A DNA stretch of 64,000 bases from Lewinella sp. 4G2 (GTDB lineage: Bacteria > Bacteroidota > Bacteroidia > Chitinophagales > Saprospiraceae). Both the position numbers and the translations under genes were made by a program. The notes beneath the pieces were generated by a model that ran no database searches, had not been told where the DNA came from, and saw only the letters and a program-made list of their open reading frames with translations. Positions 37,126 through 47,307 of the stretch are shown here, piece by piece (the first letter of the stretch is position 1; every line of letters starts with the position of its first letter). The stretch lies in NCBI RefSeq assembly GCF_001625015.1, contig NZ_LVWJ02000014.1, positions 2,108,001 to 2,172,000 of the forward strand. The letters are read 5' to 3'.

Positions 37126-38186
37126 GCCAACTAGAAAAAACAATCCTCGTAACCGGCGGCGCCGGATTCATCGGTAACCACGTGGTGCGCCGGCTGGTAA
37201 AAAACTACCCGCACTACAAAGTCATCAACCTGGATGCCCTCACCTACGCCGGCAACCTGGAAAACGTGGCCGACGTAGCCGATGCGCCCAACTACAGCTT
37301 CGTCAAGGCGGACATTACCGAGTTGGAAGAAGTAAGGGGCGTCTTCGCCGTCTACAACCCGGACATCATCATTCACCTCGCCGCAGAGAGCCACGTGGAT
37401 CGTAGCATTGAGGACCCACTCGTATTCGTCAAGACCAACCTGATGGGGACGGCCACGCTGCTGCAGGCGGCCAAAGAAGTCTGGAACGGCCAGTATGACG
37501 GGAAGCTTTTCTACCACGTGAGTACCGATGAGGTTTACGGTTCGCTGGGCGAAACCGGATTCTTTGTGGAAACGACTCCTTACGATCCGCGCAGTCCCTA
37601 CTCGGCCTCGAAGGCCGGTAGCGACCACCTCGTGCGGGCTTGGGGGCATACTTACGGGATGCCGATCGTACTGAGTAACTGCTCGAATAATTACGGCCCT
37701 TACCAGTTTCCCGAAAAATTACTGCCACTCTTCATCAACAACATCAAACACCTGAAACCACTGCCCGTCTACGGCAAAGGCATCAACGTGCGCGACTGGT
37801 TGTACGTGGAGGATCACGCGCGGGCCATCGACGTCATCCTGCATGAGGGAAAGCACGGCGAGACCTATAATATTGGTGGCCACAATGAGTACCGCAACAT
37901 CGACTTAATTCACCTGTTGTGCGAGGTAATGGACGCCAAACTGGGGCGCGACCCGGGCACTAGCGCCGGCCTCATCACCTACGTCACGGACCGCGCGGGG
38001 CACGATATGCGTTACGCGATCGATGCGACCAAACTACAGAACGAACTGGGCTGGACGCCGAGTCTGGAGTTCCGGGAAGGGTTGGAGAAGACTATTGATT
38101 GGTACTTGGGTAATGAGGAGTGGATGGAGCAGGTTACGTCCGGAGCATATCAGAAGTATTACGAAAAGATGTATGGTGATGCTTAA
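37122..38186 (+). CDS. rfbB: dTDP-glucose 4,6-dehydratase
   Basis: The enzyme turns dTDP-glucose into dTDP-4-keto-6-deoxyglucose, precursor of rhamnose and other deoxysugars. The 354-residue protein has ILVTGGAGFIGNHVVRRL, HLAAESHVDRSIEDPLVFV, VSTDEVYGSLGETGFF (the T-D-E catalytic triad region), SPYSASKAGSDHLVRAW (Tyr-x-x-x-Lys) and NCSNNYGPYQFPEKLLPL. These are all characteristic. The partner rfbA follows after a 460-base gap holding repeats; rfbC and rfbD are not in the window, so the final sugar is uncertain. Confidence 0.95.
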   Translation: MSQLEKTILVTGGAGFIGNHVVRRLVKNYPHYKVINLDALTYAGNLENVADVADAPNYSFVKADITELEEVRGVFAVYNPDIIIHLAAESHVDRSIEDPLVFVKTNLMGTATLLQAAKEVWNGQYDGKLFYHVSTDEVYGSLGETGFFVETTPYDPRSPYSASKAGSDHLVRAWGHTYGMPIVLSNCSNNYGPYQFPEKLLPLFINNIKHLKPLPVYGKGINVRDWLYVEDHARAIDVILHEGKHGETYNIGGHNEYRNIDLIHLLCEVMDAKLGRDPGTSAGLITYVTDRAGHDMRYAIDATKLQNELGWTPSLEFREGLEKTIDWYLGNEEWMEQVTSGAYQKYYEKMYGDA

Positions 38187-38219
38187 GCTCCGGTTGACAC
38201 GCGCTACCACGCTGCTACG

Positions 38220-38358
38220 AATTTCGCAGGAGAGGTAGAGTGAGGGAGAACTAGAGGAGACTGGATCAGGCCACCGCCCATTACACGCTCATACTCTAAA
38301 TCTCTACCTCTGCTGCGAAACAAAATATTGCCCAGTGGCAATACACGATTAAAGAAAA
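38220..38358. repeat. Intergenic inverted-repeat element, copy 1
   Basis: First of two 139-base direct copies in the 460-base gap between rfbB and rfbA. Inside, TTTCGCAGGAGAGGTAGAG (38222-38240) and CTCTACCTCTGCTGCGAAA (38302-38320) are inverted with one mismatch. A second small hairpin, TATTGCC/GGCAATA around CAGT, lies near the 3' end. No coding frame of note is present. Confidence 0.85.
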
Positions 38359-38467
38359 GAGTCGCTAGACCGATAAATATTTGCTACACTCTCGTACTCT
38401 AATGCTCTACTTCTTCCTGCGAGAAGTCATCAATGCACTCTTGAAACCGAGCTGCCGCACTGCCGCA

Positions 38468-38606
38468 AATTTCGCAGGAGAGGTAGAGTGGGGGAGAACT
38501 AGAGGAGACTGGATCAGGTCACCGCTCATTACACTCTCATACTCTAAATCTCTACCTCTCCTGCGAAACAAAATATTGCCCAGTGGCAATACACGACTAA
38601 AGAAAA
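38468..38606. repeat. Intergenic inverted-repeat element, copy 2
   Basis: Second direct copy, offset by exactly 248 bases from the first and collinear with it without indels. Its arms TTTCGCAGGAGAGGTAGAG (38470-38488) and CTCTACCTCTCCTGCGAAA (38550-38568) are perfect inverted repeats of 19 bases. Between the copies, about 38383-38427, a degenerate third right-hand half can be seen (CTCTACTTCTTCCTGCGAGAA). The element resembles a small non-autonomous mobile or hairpin repeat. Confidence 0.85.
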
Positions 38607-38646
38607 AGGCGTCACACCAAACCGCTAAAAACCCAGACTTCCGATA

Positions 38647-39519
38647 ATGAAAGGAATCATTCTCGCCGGCGGCTCCGGCACGCGCCTGTACCCCATTACT
38701 AAGGGGGTTTGCAAGCAGCTCATGCCGGTTTACGATAAGCCCATGATCTACTACCCGCTCAGCATCCTCATGCTGGCTGGTATCCGGGAGGTGCTCATCA
38801 TTACGACGCCGGAGGACAATACGGCCTTTCGAAATCTACTCGGAGACGGATCGGAACTAGGCTGCAGCTTTGAGTACGCCGTGCAGGAGGTACCTAACGG
38901 CCTCGCCCAGGCTTTCGTCATCGGCGCGGATTTTGTTGCCGGTGGCCCGGCGGCCTTGGTGCTGGGGGACAACATCTTCCACGGCGCTGGCCTGAGCCAA
39001 TTGCTGCAGGAGACCGCCAAGATCACGTCTGGCGCCCGCGTTTTTGCTTACCCCGTCCACGACCCCGAGCGGTACGGCGTGGTGGAGTTCGATGATAATA
39101 AAAAGGCACTCTCCATCGAAGAGAAGCCCGCGAAGCCCAAGAGCAGGTACGCCGTGCCGGGGCTTTACTTCTACGACCATCGCGTTACGGAAATTGCTAA
39201 AAATATTGCTCCCTCGGCCCGCGGTGAGTACGAGATCACCGACGTTAACCGCAAGTACCTGGAAATGGGGGAGCTCGAGGTTGGCGTCATGGCTCGCGGA
39301 ACGGCCTGGCTCGATACTGGTACTTTCGAGAGCCTTCACGATGCGGCGGAATTCGTACGCGTCATCGAGAAACGCCAGGACTTCAAGATCGGCTGCATTG
39401 AAGAGATTGCCTGGCGCATGGGTTGGATCGACGACGATGCTTTGCGTGCTATTGCGCTGCCGCTGGTGAAAAGCGGGTATGGCAAATATTTAGTTGGGTT
39501 GTTGGGGGACCAAGCCTGA
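38647..39519 (+). CDS. rfbA: Glucose-1-phosphate thymidylyltransferase
   Basis: The enzyme makes dTDP-glucose from glucose 1-phosphate and dTTP, the substrate of RfbB. The 290-residue protein has the nucleotidyltransferase signature [11 protein letters not shown] (residues 8-18), [27 protein letters not shown] (metal-binding Asp), GVVEFDD and YEITDVN. Length is normal. Its 3' end overlaps the reading frame of the ABC transporter gene. Confidence 0.95.
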   Translation: MKGIILAGGSGTRLYPITKGVCKQLMPVYDKPMIYYPLSILMLAGIREVLIITTPEDNTAFRNLLGDGSELGCSFEYAVQEVPNGLAQAFVIGADFVAGGPAALVLGDNIFHGAGLSQLLQETAKITSGARVFAYPVHDPERYGVVEFDDNKKALSIEEKPAKPKSRYAVPGLYFYDHRVTEIAKNIAPSARGEYEITDVNRKYLEMGELEVGVMARGTAWLDTGTFESLHDAAEFVRVIEKRQDFKIGCIEEIAWRMGWIDDDALRAIALPLVKSGYGKYLVGLLGDQA

Positions 39520-41312
39520 GCATTGAGACAATTATCAAAGACTTATTTGGCTACTTCCAGTTTTTTCGAAGCTACCTGGGTAACGCCCTGTACTTCGCGT
39601 TTACCGGTAGCCTGTTGGTAGCGGTACTGGATGGGATTGGCCTGGCCATGTTCATCCCACTACTGCAGAAAATAGCCGCCCCTACGGCGGATGCAGGCGC
39701 TAATCTGGGAAAGCTCGCCATGGTAGTTGAATGGCTGGAGGGAGTTGGAGTGGACTTTAATCTGACCGGTGTCCTCCTCGTAATTCTCGGCTTCTTTACG
39801 GCGAAGGGCATTATCCGTTTTCTGGTGCAGTACTACGAAGTGCAATTGAATAAACGTTTTGCTAAACGGCTGCGCAACATCAACGTCGACCTCCTAGCTG
39901 GATATAGCTACCTCGATTTTGCGAAAATGGATGCCGGAGCCCTGCAGAACAGTTTTAACGCTGAAGTGCTGAGGATTCACCAGGCTTACCAACAGTATTT
40001 CGTTGCGCTGAAAAACGCCGCCATGGCCGTTGTTTACGTGATACTGGCCTATCTGGCTAACCCAGGGTTCGCGCTCCTGGTTATTCTGCTTGGCGTTGTG
40101 GCTAGTTTCTTATTTAAGAATCTCTACCGCCTATCAAAGCGGGCATCAGGGGAAATCACTGCTGCCATGTCCAACTTGCAGGGATTACTGATCCAGAGTA
40201 TTAACAACTTTAAGTACCTGAAAGCGACCGACCTTATCAATCAGTACAAAGACCATTTGAAGGGGGCCATCCTGAATTTGGAGACCCAGCAACGTAAGGT
40301 GGGCCTTGTCAATGCCATTTCTGCCGGCGTGCGGGAACCACTGGTGATTGGATTGGTGGTCTTTGCTATTCTCGTGCAAGTAAAATACTTCGGGGCTCCT
40401 TTCGGTGAGCTCGTCCTGGGTTTACTCTTCTTTTACCGCGGCCTCAATAACGTGGTGAGCGTGCAAAACAGCTACGGCGTCTTCCTTGGCCTTTCGGGCA
40501 GTATTGATGGGATGCAGGCACTGTCACTTAAGCTACGGGAAGGTCAGGAAGCTAAAGGGGGCAGCACGTTTCAATCCACTGGGTCGGGGATTCAACTCCG
40601 CCAGCTCCAATTTGCCTTTAAGGACGAGCAAGTACTGGAAAACTTGACCTTAAATATAGAGGCGAAGTCCAGTCTGGGCATCGTAGGAGAAAGTGGGGTA
40701 GGGAAGACCACCCTGGCGAACGTACTCGCGGGTTTGTACCCGGTTGCCCCCGGTCAGCTCTTCGTAGGTGGCCAGGACCTTACCGAGGTAGATCTGGCAA
40801 GCTACCGCCGAAAGGTGGGCTACGTCACACAAGAACCACCGATTTTCAGCGACTCTTTGTTCAATAACGTGAGTTGTTGGGATGTCGATTCTACAGCCAC
40901 CCGGGAGCAAGTTTGGCGGGCGCTCGAACTGGCCAATGCCGCTGGTTTCGTCCGGGAGTTGCCGAAGGAGCTTGACGAAGAGATCGGTATCAACGGTCTT
41001 CAACTCAGTGGTGGCCAGCGGCAGCGCCTGGCCATCGCCCGGGAGGTTTACCGTAACGTGGAGTTGCTGCTGCTCGACGAGGCTACTTCGGCACTCGATA
41101 CGAATAGCGAAGAGATCGTCCGGGAAAACCTACGTGGCCTGGCGGGCCAGTTTACCACCGTCGTGGTAGCGCACCGCTTGGCGACCGTCCGGGAGGCGGA
41201 CCAGATCCTGTTCCTCGAGCCGGGGGGTGGTTACCAAATTGGTACCTTTGCGGCGCTTTTAGAAACATCCGCCGGCTTTCGCGAGCTGGCCCGGTTACAG
41301 ACCGACAGTTAA
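39423..41312 (+). CDS. ABC exporter, fused membrane and ATPase domains
   Basis: A half-transporter of about 600 residues: an N-terminal six-helix membrane domain (about residues 40-340), then an ATPase domain with Walker [10 protein letters not shown], signature [13 protein letters not shown], Walker [13 protein letters not shown] and the H-loop AHRLAT. It is of the MsbA/PglK exporter type and probably acts as a homodimer, flipping a lipid-linked saccharide or exporting another product. The start is unclear. The only ordinary start codon before the first helix is TTG 39423, which lies 97 bases inside rfbA. Homology would place the start near [13 protein letters not shown], where only CTG 39516 or ATT 39522 are available. 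Confidence 0.85.
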   Translation: MDRRRCFACYCAAAGEKRVWQIFSWVVGGPSLSIETIIKDLFGYFQFFRSYLGNALYFAFTGSLLVAVLDGIGLAMFIPLLQKIAAPTADAGANLGKLAMVVEWLEGVGVDFNLTGVLLVILGFFTAKGIIRFLVQYYEVQLNKRFAKRLRNINVDLLAGYSYLDFAKMDAGALQNSFNAEVLRIHQAYQQYFVALKNAAMAVVYVILAYLANPGFALLVILLGVVASFLFKNLYRLSKRASGEITAAMSNLQGLLIQSINNFKYLKATDLINQYKDHLKGAILNLETQQRKVGLVNAISAGVREPLVIGLVVFAILVQVKYFGAPFGELVLGLLFFYRGLNNVVSVQNSYGVFLGLSGSIDGMQALSLKLREGQEAKGGSTFQSTGSGIQLRQLQFAFKDEQVLENLTLNIEAKSSLGIVGESGVGKTTLANVLAGLYPVAPGQLFVGGQDLTEVDLASYRRKVGYVTQEPPIFSDSLFNNVSCWDVDSTATREQVWRALELANAAGFVRELPKELDEEIGINGLQLSGGQRQRLAIAREVYRNVELLLLDEATSALDTNSEEIVRENLRGLAGQFTTVVVAHRLATVREADQILFLEPGGGYQIGTFAALLETSAGFRELARLQTDS

Positions 41313-41320
41313 ATCCAGCT

Positions 41321-42259
41321 ATGAAAAGAGTTCTCATCACCGGTGCGGCCGGTTTTCTGGGTTCCCACCTGTCGGATCGCTTCCTCGCCGAAGGCTACGA
41401 GGTAATCGGAATGGACAATTTGCTGACGGGATCGATGGACAACATCGCCCACCTGATGCCACGCGAGGACTTCACCTTTTACCACCATGACGTCAGTAAG
41501 TTCGTGCACGTACCGGGTGAGTTGGACTACATCCTCCACTTCGCGTCTCCCGCCAGCCCGATTGACTACCTGAAGATGCCCATCCAAACCTTGAAGGTAG
41601 GGAGCCTCGGCACCCACAATCTGCTGGGACTGGCTAAAGCGAAGGGCGCCCGGATGCTCATCGCCAGTACGAGTGAGGTGTACGGCGACCCGCTCGTCCA
41701 CCCCCAACGGGAGGACTACTGGGGCAACGTTAACCCCGTTGGCCCACGGGGTGTATACGACGAAGCCAAGCGGTTCCAGGAAGCGATGACGATGGCTTAC
41801 CATACCTACCACGGTTTGGAGACCCGGATCGTCCGCATCTTTAATACCTACGGCCCGCGGATGCGCATCAACGATGGCCGGGTACTGCCCGCTTTCATTA
41901 GCCAGGCCATTCGTGGTGAAGGCCTTACGGTGTTTGGGGACGGGAGTCAAACACGGTCCTTTTGCTACGTGGATGACCTCGTTGAAGGCATCTACCGGTT
42001 ACTGCTGAGTGACTACCCCCAGCCGGTCAACATTGGTAACAGTGACGAGATCACCATCATGGACTTTGCCAAAGAGATCCTTGAACTCGTAGGGAATAAA
42101 GCCGCTTACCTCGACCACCGTCCACTGCCGGTAGATGATCCTAAAAAGCGCCGCCCGGATGCGAGTCTGGCGAAAAAGGTGCTGGACTGGGAGCCCACCG
42201 TCAGCCGGGCGGAGGGCCTTCGGCGGACGTTACCTTATTTTTTGGAGGCCGTCAAATAG
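41321..42259 (+). CDS. UDP-glucuronate decarboxylase (UDP-xylose synthase)
   Basis: A 312-residue short-chain dehydrogenase/reductase beginning [95 protein letters not shown] (Tyr-x-x-x-Lys) and [17 protein letters not shown] are diagnostic of the UXS family. It should convert UDP-glucuronate to UDP-xylose with NAD as tight cofactor. Together with the epimerase at 34743 it draws on UDP-glucuronate, so the polymer may contain xylose and uronic acids. It lies nine bases after the ABC transporter gene. Confidence 0.93.
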   Translation: MKRVLITGAAGFLGSHLSDRFLAEGYEVIGMDNLLTGSMDNIAHLMPREDFTFYHHDVSKFVHVPGELDYILHFASPASPIDYLKMPIQTLKVGSLGTHNLLGLAKAKGARMLIASTSEVYGDPLVHPQREDYWGNVNPVGPRGVYDEAKRFQEAMTMAYHTYHGLETRIVRIFNTYGPRMRINDGRVLPAFISQAIRGEGLTVFGDGSQTRSFCYVDDLVEGIYRLLLSDYPQPVNIGNSDEITIMDFAKEILELVGNKAAYLDHRPLPVDDPKKRRPDASLAKKVLDWEPTVSRAEGLRRTLPYFLEAVK

Positions 42260-42321
42260 AGGCCCCTTCTCAGTTGCTGCCTACAGCTAACAGATTTTGA
42301 CTTTACCCAAAACGCCCCTGA

Positions 42322-43662
42322 ATGCATTTCAATAAAGGAACCACCTCCACCGAAATGACCCCGCAGCGCTTGCAGGACCTGCTTGACAGGAAGTCCGCCG
42401 TATCGGTCATTGGTCTTGGCTACGTTGGTTTGCCCCTGGCGCTAGAGTTGGCGAAGAAATTCCGCGTAGTCGGCTTTGATATATCGGCCCCCCGGGTAGA
42501 AATGATGCGGAACCGGCAGGACCCCAGTGAAGAGCTAGAACCGGAGGCTTTTGATAATAAGGACATCCTTTTTAGTTCGGACCCCGCAGACCTGGCGGAT
42601 GCTACCTTCCATATTGTGGCCGTGCCCACGCCGGTAGATGAAAGCCGGACGCCCAACCTCAAGCCTCTACTCGGTGCCTCGGCAACGGTGGGCAAGGTTT
42701 TGAAGAAGGGGGATATCGCCGTTTTCGAATCCACCGTTTACCCCGGTTGCACGGAGGAGGATTGCGTCCCGATCCTCGAAAAAGAGAGTGGCCTAACCTA
42801 CCTGAAGGACTTTGGGGTGGGATACTCTCCTGAAAGAATCAATCCGGGAGATAAAGAACACACGGTAGCCAATATCTTAAAAATTGTGAGTGGGAGTGAC
42901 CCCGAAACACTCCGGATCGTATCGGGTGTTTATGGCGAGGTCATTACCGCCGGCCTCTACGAGGCCAAGACCATTAAGGTAGCGGAAGCAGCCAAGGTGA
43001 TTGAGAACAGCCAACGGGACGTGAACATCAGTTTCGTCAACGAGCTCAGCGTCATCTTCAGTAAAATGGGAATCGATACCCAGGACGTGCTGGAGGCAGC
43101 CGGCACCAAGTGGAATTTCCTTCCATTCCGGCCCGGTCTGGTGGGTGGCCACTGTATCAGCGTAGACCCGTACTACCTATTGCATAAGAGCGTGAAACTG
43201 GGGTACGATCCCCAAGTCATTGCCAGTGGCCGCCGGGTGAACGACCAGATGCCGGGGTTTATCGCCAAAGAATTGGTACAGCACCTGCTGAAGGTCGATA
43301 AAAACCCTAACCAAAGCAAGGTCCTTATGCTGGGGGTCACCTTCAAGGAAAACGTTTCCGATATCCGGAACTCGAAAGTAGTGGACGTCGTACGGGAGCT
43401 CATGGATTACGGGGTGAACGTGCATTTGTACGACCCTTACGCCAACCCGAACGAGGTTGCCCACGAATATGGTTTGACGATGGTGGATGAGATTGGTAAA
43501 AATTATGACGCCATCGTCGTAGCCGTGGCGCACGATGAGTTTAAAGGCCACGACCTGTCCTTTTTCAGGGGAATCAGCAACGGTAATTTGATGCTGTTCG
43601 ACCTAAAGGGTATCTACTCCCGGGATGAGTTGACCCAGGGGGAAACCATTTGGCGGCTGTAG
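42322..43662 (+). CDS. UDP-N-acetylhexosamine/UDP-hexose 6-dehydrogenase (TviB/WbpA type)
   Basis: A 446-residue nucleotide-sugar dehydrogenase with VSVIGLGYVGLPLALELAKK (NAD site), VAVPTPVDESRTPNL, VFESTVYPGCTEEDC, and the catalytic-Cys motif GLVGGHCISVDPYYLLHK. The C-terminal domain carries VLMLGVTFKENVSDIRNSK. These are typical of the TviB/WbpA/WbpO group, which oxidise UDP-GlcNAc or UDP-GalNAc to the uronic acid; UDP-glucose as substrate cannot be excluded. ATG 42355 in frame, 11 codons later, is an alternative start. It supplies an acidic sugar nucleotide to the locus. Confidence 0.9.
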   Translation: MHFNKGTTSTEMTPQRLQDLLDRKSAVSVIGLGYVGLPLALELAKKFRVVGFDISAPRVEMMRNRQDPSEELEPEAFDNKDILFSSDPADLADATFHIVAVPTPVDESRTPNLKPLLGASATVGKVLKKGDIAVFESTVYPGCTEEDCVPILEKESGLTYLKDFGVGYSPERINPGDKEHTVANILKIVSGSDPETLRIVSGVYGEVITAGLYEAKTIKVAEAAKVIENSQRDVNISFVNELSVIFSKMGIDTQDVLEAAGTKWNFLPFRPGLVGGHCISVDPYYLLHKSVKLGYDPQVIASGRRVNDQMPGFIAKELVQHLLKVDKNPNQSKVLMLGVTFKENVSDIRNSKVVDVVRELMDYGVNVHLYDPYANPNEVAHEYGLTMVDEIGKNYDAIVVAVAHDEFKGHDLSFFRGISNGNLMLFDLKGIYSRDELTQGETIWRL

Positions 43663-43704
43663 CCACCTTCCCTCGCGCCTCCACCTATCCATTAAAGAAA
43701 ACGA

Positions 43705-46362
43705 ATGATGATCAGAGTTTTCCTATTGTTTTTTACCCTACTCGCTTTGGCACCTGCGGCAGCGCAAACTCCGGCGATTGATGGGCGTGCTGCGCTCCTG
43801 ACTGAGTTAGAAACGCGCAATGTGGACGTAGCGGAGCTTCGCCGGCGACTGCAGACGGAAGGAATTGAGTTGGACGCATTAACTAATGAACAATTAGTGG
43901 CAGCCAGACCGCAAATTGAGGGGATCATTCGGGAGATCCAGCTAGAGCGAGAAGCTGCGGCGCCGGCCCCGGAAGTCCAGGTGACTACCACCGAGAATGG
44001 TGATGGCGAGGGCACGAAGGAAACTAGCGTTGAAATAGTGGAGGTTACCCAGGAGGAGTTACCGGAAAGTGCTATTTACGGGCATGATATTTTTCGCAAT
44101 AAAAGCCTGCGGGTTTATCAAGCTGGAGAAAATATAACCGCCCCGGACAATTATCCCCTACAAACGGGAGATGAATTGGCCGTGACCATCTTTGGAGCCA
44201 GCCAATCTAACTTCCTGCTCACCGTTGGGGATGATGGCTTTGTCACTTTCCCGAATGGGCTTAAGCTTACTCTGGAAGGAGTGACCATCAACCAGGCGAA
44301 GGGACTGCTCGAACGAAGATTACGGCAGTTCTACACTTTTCAGCGGGGGCAGCTAAGTATTATCGTCCAGCGTACGCGCGCCGTTGCGGTAAATATATTT
44401 GGCGAAGTGGAGAGTAACGGCACGTACTCGTTGTCATCAGTAAATACCGCTTTTAATGCCCTTGTAGCCGCCGGCGGGCCAACAGAAAACGGTACGGTGA
44501 GGAACATTCAGGTCATCGATGGCGGCAACACAACCGTAATTGACGTTTACGATTTTTTGCGAAATCCCCAGCCCTCCGCCGAGATTTTCCTGCGAAACGG
44601 AATGACCATCTTCGTACCACCATCGGGGATACTGGTCGAACTTGAAGGCGGCGTCCGTCGCCCACTTTTCTATGAAATGCGGCCGGAAGAAGGGATAAGT
44701 GACCTAATTACTTTTGCTGGTGGGGCCACCGCCAGAGCGGAGACGGGAGCCATTCGAGTGACACGGTACACGAACGGAACGCTGAAAACGATCAACGTTG
44801 ATCTGCAGCAAAACCCAGGGTTTCGGCTGCAAGATGGTGACAGAGTCATCGTCCCACAAGTAGAAAACCCACTTGATGAGTTTGTGTCGGTAGAGGGTGC
44901 TGTCCTGCTAGAAGGCCGTTTTGCCTACGAAGAAAATTTGACTATCGGCAATTTGGTCGAAAACGCTCGTTTACGCCCCGGAGCGCGCCGTGATGTGGCC
45001 TTCGTCTACCGTGCACAGGATGATGGCACGTTTGCACTACAAAAACTAAACCTTTCGGATGGCTCACCCGATCTTAATATTAGCGTGAGGAAGGGAGACC
45101 GCTTACGCATCCTTACCCAAGCGTCCTTTTTGGACGGAGGGGAGGTAAGCATTGCCGGTGCCGTACGCGCGGTGGATACCATTGCCTACCCAATCGATGG
45201 TGGCCTGAACTTAGAAGAATTAATCCTATTGAGTGGTGGGCTACAGCGAAATGCTGCCGATGAGGTCATCGTCGTCCGTACCCCACCCGAGAATAGGGAG
45301 GAGCGGCAGTACCTCCGCCTTTCTCTCACTGAAGACCAACAATTTGAGCTACTCCCGGGTGATGCCGTGACGGTATATAGCCGCGAGCGCTTTACCGATC
45401 CATTTGAAGTGAAACTGGGTGGGGCGGTACGCGACCCGGGTACTTACCGATACGATCCATCTCTGGGATTGGACGATCTATTTGTACTGGCGGGTGGCTT
45501 TACTCCCGCCGCGGCACTGGATAAGATTGACGTCTTTAGACTGAAAACTTTCGACAATGAGGCGACGCAGACACTGACGACCACGCTGGTGGTGGATTCT
45601 ACCTTTAATATCCTAAGTAGTTCTGATCCTGATTTTATTTTGCAGCCCTACGATGTGCTGGTGGTCCGTAGGATTCCAGGTTTTGAGCCCATCCGTACGG
45701 TTGAGGTACAAGGGCAAGTTCAGTACCCCGGGGAGTACGCCATTGACGTTGCCAATATGCGGTTGACGGATCTAATTGCAAAGGCTGGAGGTATAACACC
45801 CGACGCTTTTCCTCCCGGAGGTACGCTTTTCCGTCGAGATGCTCAGATAGGCCTGATTGTCATCCAGCTAGATGAAGCCTTGAGCAATTCTAACATTGCT
45901 TCCAATATCGTGCTAAAGGACGGTGATATTTTGACCGTTCCCCGTGCCAGGGATTTGGTAAGGATCAACACGCAGAATACAAAGGCCAATAGTATTTATA
46001 TCGATTCGCTGTTGCGACGCGACCGGATCAATATTGCTTATGACGGCAAGAAGGATGCGAAGTGGTACGTGGAGAACTATGCAGCCGGCTACGCGGATGA
46101 TGCCTGGAAGCGGTCTACGGTAGTAGAATATCCAAATGGTGAGGTCAAGGCCACCAAGCGATTCTTGTTCTTTAACAACTATCCGGATATCCGCCCTGGT
46201 TCCATTATTTCCGTTTCGGAGCGGCCGGAGCGCAAGAAAAGGGAGCGGCGCGTCCGCACTGAGCCACGCGAAAAGGTGGATTGGGGCAAATTTGCCCGTG
46301 ATACGATCGCTATTGCTACGAGTACAATCAGCTTGATCCTGCTGGTTGATCGCTTGGATTAG
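43705..46362 (+). CDS. Wza-like polysaccharide export protein with SLBB domains
   Basis: An 885-residue protein with signal peptide (VFLLFFTLLALAPAAAQ), a charged segment, then a polysaccharide export domain (about residues 150-225, YPLQTGDELAVTIFGASQ). About six SLBB-type beta-grasp repeats follow, of the form V-x-G-x-V-x-x-P-G-x-Y and L-x-x-L-x-x-x-AGG, at about 231-680. The C-terminus ends in a basic stretch and one hydrophobic helix (IAIATSTISLILLVDRL). In Wza a C-terminal helix forms the outer-membrane pore, and the helix here could do the same. It should be the exit channel of the polymer made by this locus. There is no lipobox, unlike Wza. Confidence 0.9.
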   Translation: MMIRVFLLFFTLLALAPAAAQTPAIDGRAALLTELETRNVDVAELRRRLQTEGIELDALTNEQLVAARPQIEGIIREIQLEREAAAPAPEVQVTTTENGDGEGTKETSVEIVEVTQEELPESAIYGHDIFRNKSLRVYQAGENITAPDNYPLQTGDELAVTIFGASQSNFLLTVGDDGFVTFPNGLKLTLEGVTINQAKGLLERRLRQFYTFQRGQLSIIVQRTRAVAVNIFGEVESNGTYSLSSVNTAFNALVAAGGPTENGTVRNIQVIDGGNTTVIDVYDFLRNPQPSAEIFLRNGMTIFVPPSGILVELEGGVRRPLFYEMRPEEGISDLITFAGGATARAETGAIRVTRYTNGTLKTINVDLQQNPGFRLQDGDRVIVPQVENPLDEFVSVEGAVLLEGRFAYEENLTIGNLVENARLRPGARRDVAFVYRAQDDGTFALQKLNLSDGSPDLNISVRKGDRLRILTQASFLDGGEVSIAGAVRAVDTIAYPIDGGLNLEELILLSGGLQRNAADEVIVVRTPPENREERQYLRLSLTEDQQFELLPGDAVTVYSRERFTDPFEVKLGGAVRDPGTYRYDPSLGLDDLFVLAGGFTPAAALDKIDVFRLKTFDNEATQTLTTTLVVDSTFNILSSSDPDFILQPYDVLVVRRIPGFEPIRTVEVQGQVQYPGEYAIDVANMRLTDLIAKAGGITPDAFPPGGTLFRRDAQIGLIVIQLDEALSNSNIASNIVLKDGDILTVPRARDLVRINTQNTKANSIYIDSLLRRDRINIAYDGKKDAKWYVENYAAGYADDAWKRSTVVEYPNGEVKATKRFLFFNNYPDIRPGSIISVSERPERKKRERRVRTEPREKVDWGKFARDTIAIATSTISLILLVDRLD

Positions 46363-46386
46363 GAGTCTCCTGAGCCACTAATAGAC

Positions 46387-47307
46387 ATGAATTTTCACAT
46401 CATTATCCCCACGCATAAGCGCAACGACCTGCTGAAGGTATTGTTGGACTCTCTGGTGGTGATTGATTTAATAAGCCTGGAGGGTAAGTTGACCGCTACG
46501 GTCGTGGAAAATGGTAGCCACGTTTCGGAAGAGCTAGTGGCCCGGTACGAAGGTGCTCCCTTCCCCATTAAGTACCGCCACCTGGAGCAGGGGAATAAAA
46601 GCGCGGCGCTCAATGCAGTGATCAAAGAAACGGCCTCGGATACTTTCTTGCTCTTCTTTGATGACGACGTTATCCTGGACGCTGGCATCATTACAGCGTA
46701 CGTGAAAGCCATCGCTACCTTTGGCGATCAGTATTTCTACGGTGGCCCGGTACGTGGCTATTACGACGAAGAGCCTGCTCCGTACTTACTAAAGTACTTA
46801 CCGGAGAGCGCTGGTAGCTTCGTACTTCCTCAATGGACGGAGCCTACTGACATCAGTAAGGACCGTAGTACCATGCTGGGTGCTAACTGGGGGATATTGG
46901 CCAGCGTACTGCTGACCAACGGCACTTTTGACCCGCAAGTCGGTCCAGGATCCAAGAAAGGTATTCGTGGGCAGGAAACGGACGCTATGCGCCGGCTGGT
47001 AAGTGCCGGAATAAAGCCGGTGTACGTCCCTGGAGCGGAGGTGCAGCACTACGTGCCCGCAAAGGTGTTGACGGAAGAATGGCTGGTGGATCGTTTTACG
47101 AAAACGTTTACTTATGCGGGTAGCCGGCGTAAGACGCCGACGATTATTGGAAGAGAACTGGCGCGGCTGGTACTTAGCTACGGCGCAAAAATCAAGGGTG
47201 AGATAACTGGCCAGCCCGAAGATGTCTTAAAAGCCAAAATTACCGCCGCCAAGAGTAGGGGATTTTTTGCGGGGCTTGGCCATTCCTGGCTAACGAAGGG
47301 CCTCTAG
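46387..47307 (+). CDS. Glycosyltransferase family 2
   Basis: A 306-residue GT-A-type glycosyltransferase starting NFHIIIPTHKRNDLLKVLLD. It has GNKSAALNAVIKET and the metal-binding DDD in LLFFDDDVILDAG, then GANWGILASVLL and RGQETDAMRRLVSAG, where an E-x-D acts in acceptor or base function. No membrane segment is visible, so it should be a peripheral enzyme adding one sugar to the repeat unit. It is the last gene before the A+T-rich part of the locus. Confidence 0.88.
   Translation: MNFHIIIPTHKRNDLLKVLLDSLVVIDLISLEGKLTATVVENGSHVSEELVARYEGAPFPIKYRHLEQGNKSAALNAVIKETASDTFLLFFDDDVILDAGIITAYVKAIATFGDQYFYGGPVRGYYDEEPAPYLLKYLPESAGSFVLPQWTEPTDISKDRSTMLGANWGILASVLLTNGTFDPQVGPGSKKGIRGQETDAMRRLVSAGIKPVYVPGAEVQHYVPAKVLTEEWLVDRFTKTFTYAGSRRKTPTIIGRELARLVLSYGAKIKGEITGQPEDVLKAKITAAKSRGFFAGLGHSWLTKGL

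Noticed and set aside
38381-38647. Open frame of 88 codons in the gap between rfbB and rfbA
   Set aside because: It runs through the duplicated inverted-repeat element, has no similarity to a family, and ends at the rfbA start.
39423-39519. The 97-base overlap of rfbA and the ABC transporter frame as a true fusion
   Set aside because: The frames differ and the RfbA end is complete and normal; a programmed frameshift has no slippery sequence that I can see, so only the start problem is reported.
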